64,000 bases of DNA, from contig NZ_JAUYTS010000039.1 of the NCBI RefSeq assembly GCF_030695085.1, positions 62,001-126,000 of the forward strand. Reading direction: 5' to 3'. Positions 62,531 through 64,000 of the stretch are shown piece by piece. The stretch comes from Falsiroseomonas sp. GTDB taxonomy: Bacteria > Pseudomonadota > Alphaproteobacteria > Acetobacterales > Acetobacteraceae. A model generated the notes under the pieces. That model was not told the origin of the DNA and did not search any database. It saw only the letters and a program-made list of their open reading frames with translations. Every line of letters starts with the position of its first letter. Position 1 is the stretch's first letter. The position numbers were made by a program, and so were the translations under genes.

Positions 62531-62878
62531 CTAGCTCGCCCCGGGCGGGTGCTCCGCCAAGGCGGACAACTCGGCCAGCGCCTCGGATGCTTCCTGCCTG
62601 ACCTGAAGCGCCAAGACACGTGGATCGGCCGGATTGCGATGATCCATGGCGATCCGCGCGACCTGCTCCAGGCGCCGCGCGCCTACGGCCGCCGCTGCAC
62701 CCGCCAGGCTGTGCGCCGAGCGCCTGTAACCCTCCTCATCGCCAGCAGCGACGGCCGCTTCCAGGAGTCGCGCCAGCCGGCCGAGGTCATCCTCGAAGGT
62801 CCGCACGATTCGCACGAAATCCTCGCGCGGCAGTTCCGACGCAAGCTGTCCAGCGATCTCCGGGTCGATTGCGTTCAC
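62531..62878 (-). CDS. HPt domain phosphotransfer protein
   Basis: A 115-residue four-helix HPt protein with phosphoacceptor His56 in RRSAHSLAGAAAAVGA. GTG 62878 is preferred because GAGAGG lies 6 nt upstream; ATG 62917 is possible. It lies directly before the sigma-54 response regulator gene, so it probably donates phosphate to it. The source kinase is not in the window. Confidence 0.85.
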   Translation of the reverse strand: MNAIDPEIAGQLASELPREDFVRIVRTFEDDLGRLARLLEAAVAAGDEEGYRRSAHSLAGAAAAVGARRLEQVARIAMDHRNPADPRVLALQVRQEASEALAELSALAEHPPGAS

Positions 62879-62949
62879 GCTCCACCTCTCGCATTGCACG
62901 GCCATCTGGTCAACGCATGCTGCATGTTGAAGGTATCGATACGGCGCCC

Positions 62950-63915
62950 CTACGGGACACGCTGGTCCAGCGAGCGCATGCCGAACAGATCCCGCGCGGC
63001 GGCACGAGCCATCTTGCCACTCGGCTGCTGGGCAAAGGCCGAAAGCCGAAGCATCGCGGCCTGGACACGCAGACCGGCCAGCGCCGCACCATCGGCTTCC
63101 AGCGCCAATTGGCTGGTCCTGCACTGCTGCACGGCATCCGCATCCAACTGGCTGACCGGCAGGGCGTAGGCCTCCGCCACGCGGCGGCGCGCGATGCGTC
63201 GCGCCTGCCCTTCCGGGCCTTCCGGATCCACCGCGCGCACCAGCCGGTCCGCCAAGCTGCGCGGCAGACAGCCCACCGGGGCACAGGCCGCAAGGTGCAA
63301 CCAAAGATCCCAATCTTCGGCCCGTCGCAACTGTTCATTGAAACCACCGACCGCACGCAGCAAAGCGGTCTGTGCCATGACAGTGGAGGTCGCGACCACC
63401 GGCTCCGCATAGATCGCCGCCTGGGCATCCCGATGCAGGATGAAGGCCTCACGCCGCATGCTGTGGCGGGCGGCAAAGGCGCGGCAACGACCAAAGCCGG
63501 TGGCAAGCTCGGTTCCATCCTCGGCGAAGCGGCGATGATCGGTGAAGGAGAACCCGATATCGGGGTAGAGCCGGTGCAGTTCCATCTGCGCTGCCATCTT
63601 GCCACGGCGCCATCTGTCGTCGGCATCGAGAAAGGCAACCAGGGGCGCCTGCGCCGCAGCGAGACCCACATTGCGCGCGGCTGCCGGCCCTGCCGCGGTG
63701 GTAGCCAGGGGACGCACACGCCGGTCCGAGGCCGCAATACCGCGGAGGTAGTCACCCGTCCCATCCTGGGAGCCGTCATCGACGACCAGGATCTCGATCT
63801 CGCCGAAAACGCCAAGCGAGGCGATCGCACCGGGCAGCCAACGCAAGGCGTTGTGGGCGGGGATCACGACACTGAGCCTGGGCTGCGGGTGCACGACGGA
63901 CCTCTCGATTTGCAT
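62950..63915 (-). CDS. family 2 glycosyltransferase
   Basis: A 321-residue GT-A fold transferase. LSVVIPAHNALRWLPGAIAS starts the nucleotide-sugar domain, VVDDGSQDGTGDYL and FLDADDRWRRGKM (DxD-type metal site) follow, and RRAEDWDLWLHLA carries the acceptor-side ED motif. It is cytoplasmic and without membrane helices. The protein sugar or polysaccharide target is unknown. The last 85 bases of the window (63916-64000) hold no visible feature. Confidence 0.9.
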   Translation of the reverse strand: MQIERSVVHPQPRLSVVIPAHNALRWLPGAIASLGVFGEIEILVVDDGSQDGTGDYLRGIAASDRRVRPLATTAAGPAAARNVGLAAAQAPLVAFLDADDRWRRGKMAAQMELHRLYPDIGFSFTDHRRFAEDGTELATGFGRCRAFAARHSMRREAFILHRDAQAAIYAEPVVATSTVMAQTALLRAVGGFNEQLRRAEDWDLWLHLAACAPVGCLPRSLADRLVRAVDPEGPEGQARRIARRRVAEAYALPVSQLDADAVQQCRTSQLALEADGAALAGLRVQAAMLRLSAFAQQPSGKMARAAARDLFGMRSLDQRVP

Positions 63916-64000
63916 CGGGCGACCAGTGACGGGTCGCCTTGAGGTCTTCAGTGCACGCGGCGTACCGGCATCCTGCGTCGCATTTTGCGAATCAGTCCGG

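Overview
The window is a 64 kb piece of a GC-rich alphaproteobacterial chromosome. A CtrA orthologue next to a ChpT-like phosphotransferase, an alphaproteobacterial-style che operon, a Coq7 ubiquinone hydroxylase and an ArsR-methyltransferase fusion beside metH all point to Alphaproteobacteria. The overall gene content looks most like Rhodospirillales/Acetobacteraceae (Roseomonas-like). That placement is inference from protein families, not from a database search. I see no insertion sequence, prophage, CRISPR array or rRNA gene. There is one tRNA gene, tRNA-Phe(GAA).

Layout, left to right. 0-9 kb: the N-terminus of an M48 metalloprotease running off the left edge, a divergent gamma-glutamyltransferase-like lipoprotein, an aminotransferase, ispE with a TPR lipoprotein, a secreted protein built of two Cys-paired repeats, and an enoyl-CoA hydratase-like protein followed by an acyl-CoA synthetase. 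9.2-9.4 kb: a compact unit made of a putative promoter, a Shine-Dalgarno matching the 16S rRNA tail over 16 nt, a 25-codon ORF and a strong intrinsic terminator. 9.6-15 kb: a polar amino-acid binding protein, an SDR, an M23 peptidase, xseA and purD. 15-20 kb: polysaccharide genes (TPR-glycosyltransferase, manC, GT4). 20-22 kb: an Lrp/AsnC regulator divergent from 4-hydroxyphenylpyruvate dioxygenase.

22-31 kb is a motility and cell-cycle block: fliJ-fliI, ctrA, and cheR-cheB-cheY-cheW-cheA-chpT. It joins the CtrA phosphorelay to chemotaxis and flagellar export in one locus. 31-39 kb is housekeeping: DUF3553, a TauE-like exporter, moaA, nadK, hisG-hisD, infA-maf-rng-yacG and tRNA-Phe. 39-43 kb is a complete livHMGF transporter without its binding protein. 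43-47 kb: gluQ, an esterase, an HNH endonuclease, coq7, dsbB and a glutathione transferase.

47-53 kb links cobalamin and methionine: a PduO-type adenosyltransferase, tonB, metH and a SahR-type regulator whose start is preceded by a near-perfect 22-bp palindrome. 53-57 kb is a TRAP transporter (dctP, dctQ, dctM) with a hydratase-like protein. A terminator-like hairpin sits between dctP and dctQ. 57-64 kb: ferredoxin-NADP reductase, two GNAT acetyltransferases, an amidase, a LuxU/LuxO-like HPt plus sigma-54 response-regulator pair, and a family 2 glycosyltransferase.

Most genes are tightly packed, often with 4-nt start/stop overlaps (ATGA or TTGA) that suggest translational coupling. No stretch over 300 bases lacks a feature once the small transcript at 9.2-9.4 kb is counted. 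The longest plain gaps are 6447-6701 (255 bases), 5599-5819 (221 bases) and 39032-39244 (213 bases); I see no gene in them.
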